The translations under genes and the position numbers were made by a program. DNA of 64,000 nt from Adlercreutzia sp910585575 (GTDB lineage Bacteria > Actinomycetota > Coriobacteriia > Coriobacteriales > Eggerthellaceae): the NCBI RefSeq assembly GCF_951801035.1, contig NZ_CATOKT010000003.1, one strand, 5' to 3'. Below are positions 1-8,606 of this stretch, in pieces. Within the stretch, counting starts at the first letter, position 1, and each line of letters starts with the position of its first letter. Under the pieces are notes generated by a model that did not search any database, was not told where the DNA came from, and worked only from the letters and a program-made list of their open reading frames with translations.

Positions 1-902
1 AGCGCCTTCTTGTCGATGAGCTTCGACTGGCCGGCCTCGACGGGGCAGGCCAGAATGCCGTTAGTGCCGCCGTGGCCCAGGTAGGCTGCGCCAATATCGA
101 GCCCCATCTGCAGGCCCTCGCCGGTGCAGCCCGGGCCCACTTCGGTATAAACGCCCTTGTAGTCGGGGCAGTACTCAGCGATCATCTCGTCGTTGCGGCA
201 GAACCCGCCCGTGGCTAGAATGGTGCGCTTGGCCTGGTACTCAATGAGGTTGCGATGGCCCTCCAGGGCCATGACCCCTTCCACCGTGCCATCGTCGCCC
301 ACAATAAGCGAATCGGCCTCGGTGTTGAAGACGAACTGCACGCCGGCGTCCTTAGCGGCCTGGGTGACCGCCGCCAGGGCCACCTCGTCGCGGTCGTCGA
401 TGTTGTGGCCACGGGGGACGGTGTCGCTGCCCTTGAGCGAGACCTCTTCCTTGAACGGTACGCCCAGGGTTTGCAGCCAGTCGATGGTCTCGCCGAAATG
501 CTCGGCGCAGAACTTCTGCATGGCGGGATCCAGCTTGTCGCCGCCACGCGTCATAAAGTAGGCCAGCAGCGCGTCGGGCGTGTCGTCGATGCCCTGGGCT
601 TTCTGCAACTGGGTGCCGGCGCCGTAGAGGGTGCCGATGGCCAACGCACTCGACCCCGACTGCCAGGCGGCTTTGTCGATGAGGATGGTATGCGCACCAG
701 CAGAGGCTGCTTGCAGGGCGGCCGATGTGCCTGCAGCCCCTGCGCCTACCACCAGCACATCGCAGGTGACGGTTTGGGACGGCGTGGAGCTGACGGTGGT
801 GCGCGGCGCAGCGCAGCCGAAGAGTCCGAGAGCGGCAAAAGCCGTGGTGCCGGCGGCCAGGCGCACGAAGGTGCGGCGGGAAAGGGAACGAGACTGAGTC
901 AT
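1..902 (-). CDS. Tat-exported FAD-dependent oxidoreductase (fumarate reductase flavoprotein-like), 3' end cut by window edge
   Basis: About 300 N-terminal residues are visible; the frame runs off the left edge. The ATG follows AAGGAGG with a 5-nt gap. The N-terminus carries a twin-arginine signal (SLSRRTFVRLAAG), then a hydrophobic stretch ending LGLFGCAAP, so the protein may also be lipid-anchored. A Rossmann dinucleotide-binding motif VVGAGAAGTSAA follows near residue 50, and ILATGGF fits the FAD-binding 2 family. These proteins are usually extracytoplasmic reductases fed by membrane cytochromes, with varied organic acceptors; the substrate cannot be read here. The catalytic C-terminal part is outside the window. 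A second, full-length family member lies near 46 kb. Confidence 0.88.
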   Translation of the reverse strand, partial: MTQSRSLSRRTFVRLAAGTTAFAALGLFGCAAPRTTVSSTPSQTVTCDVLVVGAGAAGTSAALQAASAGAHTILIDKAAWQSGSSALAIGTLYGAGTQLQKAQGIDDTPDALLAYFMTRGGDKLDPAMQKFCAEHFGETIDWLQTLGVPFKEEVSLKGSDTVPRGHNIDDRDEVALAAVTQAAKDAGVQFVFNTEADSLIVGDDGTVEGVMALEGHRNLIEYQAKRTILATGGFCRNDEMIAEYCPDYKGVYTEVGPGCTGEGLQMGLDIGAAYLGHGGTNGILACPVEAGQSKLIDKKA

Positions 903-1119
903 GGAATCCTCCTTGAATGATGGTACGGGGCGCTTGGTTCGGAGGAGCCGAGGCGAAAAGAACGGGCTGTCGGATCAAGCAGCAACTTCATCATAGAAAG
1001 GCGAATGACTCATCGGTGGGTGACTTCCTCAAGGTTTCGCGTTCGTCAGATTCCTGTATCCGATACGCAGAAAAGACGCGCAGCGTTGGGCGCAGAGAGG
1101 AGTTTTCCGCTTCGCAGCC

Positions 1120-1160
1120 TGTTTCTTGTCGCGGCTCGCTTGGCGACGTACTACAATGGA
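1120..1160 (+). promoter_or_regulatory. Possible prs promoter
   Basis: The 295-base gap between the divergent reductase gene and prs holds no gene. A good -10 hexamer TACAAT lies at 1152-1157, about 40 bases before the prs start. The only -35 candidate, TTGTCG, is 20 bases upstream of it, which is too far for a normal promoter, so this is a weak call. Confidence 0.3.
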
Positions 1161-1197
1161 GACAACCAGCAAGTTCCTATAGAAGGGATACCTGTCC

Positions 1198-2163
1198 ATG
1201 ACCGAGATGACCAAGCGCATGATCCTGTTCTCCGGTTCGGTGAACCCCGAGCTTTCTGAGGAAATCGCGAAGTACCTGAACGTGAACTTGGGCAACATCA
1301 AGCACGAGAAGTTCGCCAACGGCGAGATCTACGCTCGCTACCAGGAGTCCATCCGCGGCGCCGACGTGTTCCTCATTCAATCGGTGTGCGCTTCCGAAGG
1401 CTTCGATGTGAACGATGCCCTCATGGAGCTGCTCATCATGGCCGATGCGGCCAAGCGCGCCAGCGCCCGCTCCATCTCGGCGGTTATTGCCCACTACGGC
1501 TATGCGCGCCAGGATCGCAAGGCCGCCCCGCGCGAGCCTATCACGGCGAAGCTCGTGGCCGACTTGCTGACGGTGTCCGGTGTGGACAACGTCATCACGG
1601 TGGACCTGCACCAGGACGCCATCCAGGGCTTCTTCGATATTCCCGTGAACCACATGACGGCCATGCCCATCTTCGTGGACTACTTCAAGAACAAGGGCTT
1701 CGATACGGACCGTCTGTGCGTGGTGTCGCCCGATGTGGGCCGCGCCAAGGCGGCGAAGAAGTTCTCCACCGCCCTTGATTGCGATATTGCCATCATGCAC
1801 AAGGATCGTCCGAAGCACAACCAGGCCGAGATCACGGCTCTGATTGGCGACGTTACGGACAAGATCTGCATTCTGAACGACGACATGATCGACACGGCCG
1901 GCTCGCTGGTGGCCGCGGCCCAAACGCTGAAGGCCAAGGGGGCCGCCGAGGTGTACGCCTGCGCCACCCATGGTCTGTTCTCGGGCCCCGCTTACGAGCG
2001 TCTGGAGAATTCGCCCATCGAGGAAGTGGTGGTTACCAACGCCGTGCCCGTGCCGCTGGCGCGCCAGACCGGCAAGATCAAGGTGCTGTCCATTGCGCCG
2101 CTGTTCGCTCAGGCTATCGATGTGGTGTACAACAACGGTTCAATTGGAAAGCTTTTTGAATAA
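1198..2163 (+). CDS. prs: Ribose-phosphate diphosphokinase (PRPP synthetase)
   Basis: Makes phosphoribosyl pyrophosphate from ribose 5-phosphate and ATP for nucleotide, histidine and tryptophan synthesis in the cytoplasm. At 321 residues it has the usual length. The FANGEIYARYQES segment, the DLHQDAIQGFFDIPV segment and the PRPP-binding loop region NDDMIDTAGSLVAAA are all recognisable. The first ATG is preceded by an AGAAGGG ribosome-binding site; a second in-frame ATG three codons later is possible. The stop codon is followed after a few bases by the first copy of a structured repeat, and then by pth in the same direction. Confidence 0.97.
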   Translation: MTEMTKRMILFSGSVNPELSEEIAKYLNVNLGNIKHEKFANGEIYARYQESIRGADVFLIQSVCASEGFDVNDALMELLIMADAAKRASARSISAVIAHYGYARQDRKAAPREPITAKLVADLLTVSGVDNVITVDLHQDAIQGFFDIPVNHMTAMPIFVDYFKNKGFDTDRLCVVSPDVGRAKAAKKFSTALDCDIAIMHKDRPKHNQAEITALIGDVTDKICILNDDMIDTAGSLVAAAQTLKAKGAAEVYACATHGLFSGPAYERLENSPIEEVVVTNAVPVPLARQTGKIKVLSIAPLFAQAIDVVYNNGSIGKLFE

Positions 2164-2168
2164 TCTGG

Positions 2169-2325
2169 TTCCGTTCGCCCTGACGGGACGAACGGACCCG
2201 TCGACGCTGCGGTTCCGACAGGCACCTGCCCTTGCCCCTTGTTTTGCCCTCGGCGCGTACCGAAGTACGCTTGGGGCAAAGGCGGGGCAATTGCAGGCAC
2301 CTGTCGGAACCTCGCTGTCTTTAGT
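2169..2325 (+). repeat. Structured intergenic repeat, copy A (between prs and pth)
   Basis: Stem 1 pairs TCCGTTCG (2170-2177) with CGAACGGA (2189-2196). The unpaired box TCGACGCTGC follows. Stem 2 pairs GGTTCCGACAGG (2211-2222) with CCTGTCGGAACC (2300-2311), a perfect 12 bp. Nested inside are CCTGC/GCAGG, TTGCCCC/GGGGCAA and TTTTGCCC/GGGGCAAA. The apex is GCGTAC-CGAA-GTACGC. The box CTCGCTG closes the element. The same boxes and architecture recur near 20.5, 24.5 and 43.9 kb, always in the orientation of the upstream gene. No U-tract follows, so it is not an ordinary intrinsic terminator. Confidence 0.9.
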
Positions 2326-2372
2326 GCTACCTGTGTGACAAAAGATAAGAGATGTAAGTGGAAGACAATAAG

Positions 2373-2933
2373 ATGTTTTTAATTGCGGGCCTGGGGAATC
2401 CGGGGGAGGAATACGAGCATACGCGGCATAATGCCGGGTTCGATACGGTGGATGCGCTCGCCGAAGAGCTGGGCGTGCGCTACTGGAAAACTGAGGGCGG
2501 TGCGCTGACCGCGAAGGCCAGCTATCACGGCCATGAGCTTTTGTTGGTGAAGCCCCAAAGCTTTATGAACACGTCGGGTGGCCCCGTCAGCAAGCTGGCA
2601 AAAGCCTACAAGGTGGCGCCCGACCATCTCATTGTGGTTCATGACGAGCTGGACATCGACCCGGGCACCATTCGCGTGAAGTTCGGCGGTGGTCATGCGG
2701 GCCACAACGGCCTGCGTTCCATCTGCGACAAGCTGGGCACGCGCGATTGGTTCCGCATTCGCATCGGCATCGGTCGGCCGCCGGGACGCAAGCCGGTGGT
2801 GGACTGGGTGCTTTCGGTGCCCCGCAGCAAAGACGATACCGAGGCTTTCGAGCACGCCGTGGATCAAGGCGCCCAGGCTGTGCTCTTCCTTATTGATAAC
2901 GGCCTTGAGAAGACCCAGGCCAAGTTCAACTAA
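2373..2933 (+). CDS. pth: Peptidyl-tRNA hydrolase
   Basis: Cleaves peptidyl-tRNA released from stalled ribosomes and so recycles tRNA. The 186-residue product begins MFLIAGLGNPGEEY and has the family signatures HTRHNAGF (catalytic His near residue 20), KPQSFMNTSG and HDELD, followed by GGGHAGHNGLRS. The ATG at 2373 gives the canonical N-terminus and has AGTGGAAG upstream; an in-frame GTG at 2358 would add five residues. It is separated from prs by repeat copy A and is followed 15 bases later by an MFS gene. Confidence 0.95.
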   Translation: MFLIAGLGNPGEEYEHTRHNAGFDTVDALAEELGVRYWKTEGGALTAKASYHGHELLLVKPQSFMNTSGGPVSKLAKAYKVAPDHLIVVHDELDIDPGTIRVKFGGGHAGHNGLRSICDKLGTRDWFRIRIGIGRPPGRKPVVDWVLSVPRSKDDTEAFEHAVDQGAQAVLFLIDNGLEKTQAKFN

Positions 2934-2948
2934 GGAAGAGGTACTACC

Positions 2949-4340
2949 ATGCATTTGTCCGAGCGCGGGCACAACTATGCCCTGTTTGCCATTGTCGTCA
3001 TTACCTGCGCTTTGGGGTCGCTTACCCAGACGGTGATGAACTCCATGCTCACGGGCGTCTGCGAGGATTTTGCCATTGACGCCGCCGTGGGTCAGTGGGT
3101 CACCACCATTTACATGCTGGTCATGGGCATTACCGTGCCCGTGGTCACGTACCTGTCGCGGCGTTTTTCGCTCAAGCGCCTGGTGTTTCTGGCCCTCGGG
3201 TTCTATTTCGCTGGTTCGGTAGCGGGCTTCTTTGCGCCGAGCTTCCCGGTGTTGCTGGTGGCGCGCGTGCTGCAGGCCATTGCCACGGGCATTACGCTGC
3301 CACTGGTGCAGACGGTGGCCATGACGCGCTTTCCGCGTGAGCGCACCGGCACGGCCATGGGCATCGGCGGCATTGCCATGGGCTTCGCGCCAAATATCGG
3401 CCCGCTGATTGGCGGCGCTCTGGCTGGCACCTGGGGTTGGCGCAGCTTCTACATTATTCTGGCGGTGCTTTTGGCCCTGCTGTTCGTGGCTACGGTGCTG
3501 ACGGTGAAGAGCCACGGCGATCATGAGACCGACGCCGTGTTCGACTTCCCGTCCTTCCTTATGTCGACGGTGGGCTTTGGCGGCTTGCTGCTGGGTGCCT
3601 CGAATGCCGCCACCATGGCGCTTGCGAACCCGCAGGTGTGGATTCCCGCGGTGGTGGGCGTGGCGTTCATTGTGGCGTTCATTCTGCGTCAACGCCGTGT
3701 GACCCACCCGCTTATCTCCATGGACATTTTCGGGTCGCGCCATTTCCGCGCGGCCTTCGTGGGACAGAATTGCCTGTTCGCCTCGTTTATGGGCATCACG
3801 CTGGTGCTGCCGCTGTACATCCAAGGTCCCTGCGGCATGACGGCGTTGGAAGCGGGCATTGCCTTTATTCCGGCCACGGTGGTGGCCTTGTTCGTCAATC
3901 CCTTGGCGGGCATCCTGCTTGATAAGGTGGGGCCGCGCGTGGTGTGCATCACCGGCGCTGCCTTTCTGACCGTGGGTGCCGCGTCGTTCATGTTCTTGGA
4001 CGCAACGACGCCGCTTTGGCTGCTCACGTTCTGGCAGGGCGTGCGCGCCGTGGGCGTCAGTGCCCTGGTGGGGCCGCTCAATTCCTGGGGTCTTTCGGGC
4101 TTGCCGGGGAAGATCATCATGGACGGCAGCGCCTTCTTCGCCACGGTGCGTCAGGCCAGTGCCTCGTTGGGCACCGCCCTCATGATGCTGCTTATCTCGG
4201 TGCTGGGCGCTGGAGCGGCCGCGGGGGCTGCCGTGGATGCGGGGGCTACGCTGGCAGCGCTGCCTTATCAGGCGGCTTTTGGATTGTCATCGCTGTTTGC
4301 CGCTGTGGTGCTGGTCACCGCGGTGTGGAAGATTCGCTAG
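2949..4340 (+). CDS. MFS drug/solute exporter, DHA2-like (14 membrane segments)
   Basis: A 463-residue, almost entirely hydrophobic protein with the layout of EmrB/QacA-type proton antiporters: about 14 membrane spans, a basic loop (YLSRRFSLKRLVF) after the second span, and the span-5 antiporter motif region GIAMGFAPNIGPLIGGAL. TWGWRSFYII is also typical of DHA2 members. It acts in the cytoplasmic membrane; the substrate is unknown. The ATG is preceded by AGGAAGAGG. No membrane-fusion partner is adjacent, as expected for a single-membrane organism. Confidence 0.9.
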   Translation: MHLSERGHNYALFAIVVITCALGSLTQTVMNSMLTGVCEDFAIDAAVGQWVTTIYMLVMGITVPVVTYLSRRFSLKRLVFLALGFYFAGSVAGFFAPSFPVLLVARVLQAIATGITLPLVQTVAMTRFPRERTGTAMGIGGIAMGFAPNIGPLIGGALAGTWGWRSFYIILAVLLALLFVATVLTVKSHGDHETDAVFDFPSFLMSTVGFGGLLLGASNAATMALANPQVWIPAVVGVAFIVAFILRQRRVTHPLISMDIFGSRHFRAAFVGQNCLFASFMGITLVLPLYIQGPCGMTALEAGIAFIPATVVALFVNPLAGILLDKVGPRVVCITGAAFLTVGAASFMFLDATTPLWLLTFWQGVRAVGVSALVGPLNSWGLSGLPGKIIMDGSAFFATVRQASASLGTALMMLLISVLGAGAAAGAAVDAGATLAALPYQAAFGLSSLFAAVVLVTAVWKIR

Positions 4341-4445
4341 GGTATACTTATCGCCACCTACTATCGCCCCAGTCCGAGCGCACGGCGCTTCGACGAGGGC
4401 ATCGCGATCTTCCTTGGCCGCGCAAATAAGTGAAAGGCAAACGCT

Positions 4446-6272
4446 GTGGCATTTCTGTTAGGCTGCGAGAAAGTGCGGGTGGATTTCCCCACGAAAACCG
4501 TGTTCGAGGACTTGTCCTTGGGCGTGGACGAGGGCGCGCGCATTGGTATTGTGGGCCGCAACGGCGACGGCAAGTCCACGCTGCTGCGGGTATTGGCCGG
4601 CGATGTGGAGGTGGATGAGGGTCGCGTCATTCGCACGCGCGGCGTCTCCGTGGGCGTGCTGGGCCAGGCCGACGACTTGCGCGACGAGGACACCGTTGAG
4701 CGCGCCGTAGTGGGCGATCGCCCTGAATACGAATGGGCCGGCGACGCGCGCATCCGCGCCATTATTGCGGGGCTGCTGGAAGATGTGGCGTGGGACGCTC
4801 TGGTGGGTACCTTGTCCGGTGGCCAGCGCCGCCGTGTTGACCTGGCGCGCCTGCTCATTGGCGACTGGGACGTGCTCATGTTGGACGAGCCTACGAACCA
4901 CTTGGACGTCCGCGCCATCACCTGGTTGGCCGAGCACTTGAAGACGCGCTGGCGCCGCGGCCAGGGAGCGCTTCTGGTGGTCACCCACGATCGCTGGTTC
5001 CTCGACGAGGTGTGCGAGGCTATGTGGGAAGTGCACGGCCAGCGGGTATGGCCTTTCGAGGGCGGGTTTTCCGCCTATATTATGCAGCGCGTCGAGCGCG
5101 ACCGTCTGGAAGCCCTGGCCGAGCAGAAGCGTCAGAACGCCCTGCGTCGCGAGCTGGCGTGGCTCTCGCGCGGCGCGCGGGCCCGCGCCACGAAGCCGAA
5201 GTTCCACGTGGCCGCGGCTCAGGCGCTTATTGCCGACGTACCGCCTTTGCGCAACGAGCTGGAGCTCAAGCGCATGGCCATGGCCCGTCTGGGCAAGCAG
5301 GTGGTGGACTTGCAGGGCGCCACGCTGCGCTTTGGCGACCGCGTTATTCTGGATGATGTGGACTGGATCATCGGCCCTGGCGATCGCTACGGCATTGTGG
5401 GCGAAAACGGCATCGGCAAGACCACGCTGCTGCGCATTATTCAAGGGCTGCAGCCGCTTGATCGCGGTCGGGTGAAGATCGGCCAGACCGTGCGCTTCGC
5501 CGTGCTGTCGCAGCATTTGGACGAGCTCACCAAGTTGGGCGACGACCGCGTGCGCCAGGTGATCTCGCGCTACTCGCGCCGCACCATGCTCGACGGCAAG
5601 GAAATGACCCCGGGACAGCTGCTGGAGCGCCTGGGCTTCACGAAGGACGACCAGAACGAGCCCGTGTGCGATCTGTCCGGCGGCCAGAAGCGCCGTCTGG
5701 CCCTCATGCTCATCCTGTTGGACGAGCCCAACGTGCTCATTCTGGACGAGCCCGGCAACGACTTGGACACCGACATGCTGGCCGCCGTGGAAAGCCTGCT
5801 GGACGGCTGGCCCGGCACGCTGCTTCTGGTCACCCACGACCGCTATCTCATGGAGCGCGTAACGGATCACCAGTTCGCCCTCATTGACGGCAAAGTACGT
5901 CACCTGCCCGGCGGCGTAGACGAGTACCTGGAAATCAAAGCCGAGCAGGAACGAGAGGCCGAGCAGAAGGCGGCCGCGGCTGCGGGGCGTACCACGCAGC
6001 GAGGCAGCCAGCTGTCTGACGCGGCTCCCTCGGCCGCCCCGGTTCTCTCCGGCGGCGAGCAGCGCGCTCTGCGCAAGCTCATGACCTCCAACGAGAAGAA
6101 GATAGAAACCCTGAAGGGCAAGATCGAGAAGAAGCAGCTGGAAATGGCCGAGGCCGACCAGTCCGATTATCTGACGCTGACGGCCATGCAAGAGGAAGTG
6201 GCCGACTTCGAGAGCCAGATCGAGTCCCTCGAGCTGGAGTGGTTCGAAGCTGCCGAAAAGCTGGGGGAGTAG
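4446..6272 (+). CDS. ABC-F family ATPase, Uup-like
   Basis: Soluble protein of 608 residues with two ABC ATPase domains and no membrane part, which is the ABC-F arrangement for proteins acting on the ribosome. The first cassette has GRNGDGKST, LSGGQRRRVDLARLL and LDEPTNHLD; the second has GENGIGKTT, LSGGQKRRLALML and LDEPGNDLD. The basic inter-domain linker lies around residues 220-280. A charged C-terminal coiled coil (about 540-608) is typical of Uup. It starts at GTG with GTGAAAGG upstream. Antibiotic resistance by target protection is possible in this family, but nothing here argues for it over a housekeeping role. Confidence 0.92.
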   Translation: MAFLLGCEKVRVDFPTKTVFEDLSLGVDEGARIGIVGRNGDGKSTLLRVLAGDVEVDEGRVIRTRGVSVGVLGQADDLRDEDTVERAVVGDRPEYEWAGDARIRAIIAGLLEDVAWDALVGTLSGGQRRRVDLARLLIGDWDVLMLDEPTNHLDVRAITWLAEHLKTRWRRGQGALLVVTHDRWFLDEVCEAMWEVHGQRVWPFEGGFSAYIMQRVERDRLEALAEQKRQNALRRELAWLSRGARARATKPKFHVAAAQALIADVPPLRNELELKRMAMARLGKQVVDLQGATLRFGDRVILDDVDWIIGPGDRYGIVGENGIGKTTLLRIIQGLQPLDRGRVKIGQTVRFAVLSQHLDELTKLGDDRVRQVISRYSRRTMLDGKEMTPGQLLERLGFTKDDQNEPVCDLSGGQKRRLALMLILLDEPNVLILDEPGNDLDTDMLAAVESLLDGWPGTLLLVTHDRYLMERVTDHQFALIDGKVRHLPGGVDEYLEIKAEQEREAEQKAAAAAGRTTQRGSQLSDAAPSAAPVLSGGEQRALRKLMTSNEKKIETLKGKIEKKQLEMAEADQSDYLTLTAMQEEVADFESQIESLELEWFEAAEKLGE

Positions 6273-6279
6273 GAAAGTC

Positions 6280-6897
6280 GTGGCCGCCTATCGCACCATA
6301 GCCGCCCCCGCCCAGGCGGAGATCGTGGAGAAGAAAAGCCGTTTCATCGGCCAGATTGCTCCGGTGTCCACCGAAGAGGAAGCCCTGGCCTTCATCAACG
6401 GCGTGAAGGCCGAGCATCGCATGGCGCGCCACAATGTGTACGCCTACGTGCTGCGCGGCGGCCGCATCCGCTACACCGATGACGGTGAGCCGGCCAAAAC
6501 CGCCGGCATGCCCACACTCGAGGCTATCCAGCATGCGGGTTTGGAGGACGTGGCCGTGGTGGTCACGCGCTACTTCGGCGGCATCCTGCTGGGAACGGGC
6601 GGCTTGGTGCGCGCCTATACCGATGCTACGAAGGCGGCCATTGACGCTGCCGATGTGGTCACAGTTTCCGTCTGCGTCGACATCATCCTGGAAGTACCCT
6701 ACGGCCTCTACGAGCAGGTATGCCGCATCGCCGAGGCCTGCCAGGCGAAGCTCCAAGAAAGTGACTTCGCTGAGAATGTTCTGCTCACCTTCCGCATGCT
6801 CGACGGCACCCAGGATCCCTTCCTGGAAAAGCTCACCGAACTCACCCGCGGCCAAACCGAGATCATGGTCACCGATCCCTATGATGCAGCGTTTTAA
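6280..6897 (+). CDS. YigZ/IMPACT family protein
   Basis: A 205-residue member of the UPF0029/IMPACT family. The N-terminal half has the family signature DDGEPAKTAGMP followed by VVVTRYFGGILLGTGGLVRA; the C-terminal half is the ferredoxin-like DUF1949 domain. Eukaryotic relatives regulate Gcn2, while the bacterial role is undefined. The GTG start lies seven bases after the ABC-F stop, so the two are co-transcribed, and the 3' end overlaps the MATE gene by 17 bases. Confidence 0.93.
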   Translation: MAAYRTIAAPAQAEIVEKKSRFIGQIAPVSTEEEALAFINGVKAEHRMARHNVYAYVLRGGRIRYTDDGEPAKTAGMPTLEAIQHAGLEDVAVVVTRYFGGILLGTGGLVRAYTDATKAAIDAADVVTVSVCVDIILEVPYGLYEQVCRIAEACQAKLQESDFAENVLLTFRMLDGTQDPFLEKLTELTRGQTEIMVTDPYDAAF

Positions 6898-8236
6898 GAA
6901 GGCGTCTCGCGGATCCGCGGCCACGACGGCTGCGCTGTTGGCCCTTGCGGTGCCGACGTTCGGACAGCTGGTGGCCGAACCGACCTTTGTACTTATCGAC
7001 ACGGCCATTGTGGGGCATTTGGGGGAGAGCGCGCTGGCGGGGCTGGCCCTGGGCTCCACGGTTATTCTGACGGCGGTGGGACTCTGTATCTTTCTGGCCT
7101 ACGCCACCACTTCGCAGGTAGCGCGCCATTTCGGCGCGGGACGCATGCGCGAGGGTCTGCAGGCGGGCATCGACGGGCTATGGCTGGCTCTGGCCATTGG
7201 CGTGGTGCTGGCGGCAGGGCTGTTCGTCTTAGCCGAACCGCTGTGCTGGCTGCTGGGAGGGCGTGGCGAGGACCTCGCTCAAGCGGTGGCCTACACGCGT
7301 CCTGTGGTGCTGGGCGCGCCCGGCATGCTTTTGGTGTACGCTGCCAACGGGCTCTACCGCGGGCTTCAAAAAGTGACGGTTACCTTGGTGGTGGCCGTGG
7401 CTGGTGCTGTGCTGAACACCGTGTTGGACGTGCTGTTCGTCATCGTTTTGGGTTGGGGCGTTGCCGGCTCGGGCATTGCCACCTTCGCGGCCCAATGGTT
7501 CATGGGAATCGTATTGGCCGCGGGGGCTTTGCGAGCAGCGAGGGCTGCGGGCGTAAGCTGGCGCCCTCGGCCTGCGGGTATGACGGCAGCAGGGCGCGAT
7601 GGGCTGCCCCTGTTCGTACGCACCTTGGCCCTGCGCGCGGGGTTGGTAGGCACCGTCATGGCCGCCGCGGCCCTGGGCACCTCGGTGCTGGCAGGCTACC
7701 AGGTGGTGAACGCCTCCTGGAACTTCATGGTGAACGTGCTTGATTCCGTGGCCATTGCGGGGCAAACCCTGGTGGGAGCCGAGCTGGGAGCAGCCCGCTG
7801 GGAAGGGGCACGGCGCTTAACGCGGATCACCTTGCGTACGGGCGCGCTTGTGGGCATAGCGGCCGGTCTGGTGTTCGCGGTGCTGGGCCTGGTGGCTCCA
7901 GCGCTCTTCAGCCCCGATGCGTCAGTGCAACAGATGGCCACTATCGGCATGGTCATTACCGGGGTGGCGCTGCCGCTGCAAAGCTGGATGTGGGCCGCCG
8001 ACGGCATCCTCATCGGCGCCGGCGATTTCCGCTACTTGGCGCGTACCTGCGCAGCGGTCAGCGCCATCTACCTGGCAGTTTTGGTGGCGCTCGTATTCGG
8101 CGTGGCCCCGCTGCTGCCCGACGCTGCCCTGCGGTGCGCCCTTCTGTGGCTTGCCTTTGACTTCGTTCTCATGGGCGGTCGCGCGCTCACCAACGGCCTG
8201 CGCATCCGCACCGACACCTGGATGGGCGCACGGTAG
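6881..8236 (+). CDS. MATE family efflux transporter (DinF-like)
   Basis: A 451-residue membrane protein with two six-helix bundles. LAVPTFGQLVAEPTFVLID in the first helix and VGHLGESALAGLALGST are typical of the DinF branch of MATE exporters, which use ion gradients to expel cationic compounds. Two adjacent ATG codons at 6881 and 6884 both lie inside the end of the YigZ-family gene, so translation is probably coupled. The reading frame extends further upstream, but that part lies entirely within the YigZ gene in another frame and lacks MATE similarity. Confidence 0.9.
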   Translation: MMQRFKKASRGSAATTAALLALAVPTFGQLVAEPTFVLIDTAIVGHLGESALAGLALGSTVILTAVGLCIFLAYATTSQVARHFGAGRMREGLQAGIDGLWLALAIGVVLAAGLFVLAEPLCWLLGGRGEDLAQAVAYTRPVVLGAPGMLLVYAANGLYRGLQKVTVTLVVAVAGAVLNTVLDVLFVIVLGWGVAGSGIATFAAQWFMGIVLAAGALRAARAAGVSWRPRPAGMTAAGRDGLPLFVRTLALRAGLVGTVMAAAALGTSVLAGYQVVNASWNFMVNVLDSVAIAGQTLVGAELGAARWEGARRLTRITLRTGALVGIAAGLVFAVLGLVAPALFSPDASVQQMATIGMVITGVALPLQSWMWAADGILIGAGDFRYLARTCAAVSAIYLAVLVALVFGVAPLLPDAALRCALLWLAFDFVLMGGRALTNGLRIRTDTWMGAR

Positions 8237-8272
8237 CGATTTGGCGGATTCGTCGCGCCGCAGGAATTCTTG

Positions 8273-8312
8273 AATTGTACGTAAAAATGCCGTACAATTT
8301 CTTCAGTATAAT
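8273..8312 (+). promoter_or_regulatory. Promoter with operator palindrome for the toxin-antitoxin pair
   Basis: A perfect inverted repeat, AATTGTACG (8273-8281) and CGTACAATT (8291-8299) with a 9-base AT-rich spacer, sits immediately upstream of a consensus -10 box TATAAT (8307-8312). The right arm covers the -35 region, so a dimer bound here would block RNA polymerase. This is the expected layout for autoregulation by the ribbon-helix-helix antitoxin encoded just downstream. Confidence 0.8.
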
Positions 8313-8339
8313 CGGGCTAGGTAGAAAAAAGGAACTCTC

Positions 8340-8606
8340 ATGGCAACCGTTACCAAGGACAGTCGCTTCGATATGCGCATGACGGCGGCCCAGCGCGATC
8401 AGATCGAGCGGGCGGCAGCGCTGCGCGGAAAAACGCTCACCCAATGGGCGTTGGATCGCCTCCTTGAAGCAGCGCGCTATGACATCGAGCAAGAAACCAC
8501 CACGCACCTTGCTTCCGCCGAGTTCGACCAATTTGCCGCTGCGCTTGAAGAGCCTATGCCCATGGCCGCACGGCAGCTTATCGCGGCGAAGGCGGTCTGG
8601 GAATAA
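8340..8606 (+). CDS. DUF1778 (TacA-like) antitoxin, ribbon-helix-helix
   Basis: An 88-residue protein. Its N-terminal part (SRFDMRMTAAQRDQIERAAA) forms the ribbon-helix-helix DNA-binding fold of DUF1778 antitoxins, including the LTQWALDRLLEAA helix. The C-terminal tail should wrap the acetyltransferase toxin and block its active site. The stop and the next start overlap as TAATG, so translation is coupled. GGAAC precedes the ATG. The inverted repeat upstream is the likely operator. Confidence 0.88.
   Translation: MATVTKDSRFDMRMTAAQRDQIERAAALRGKTLTQWALDRLLEAARYDIEQETTTHLASAEFDQFAAALEEPMPMAARQLIAAKAVWE

Noticed and set aside
4446..6272. Reading the ABC-F protein as an ABC drug exporter
   Set aside because: No membrane segments are present; two ATPase cassettes with a linker and a C-terminal coiled coil identify an ABC-F/Uup protein.
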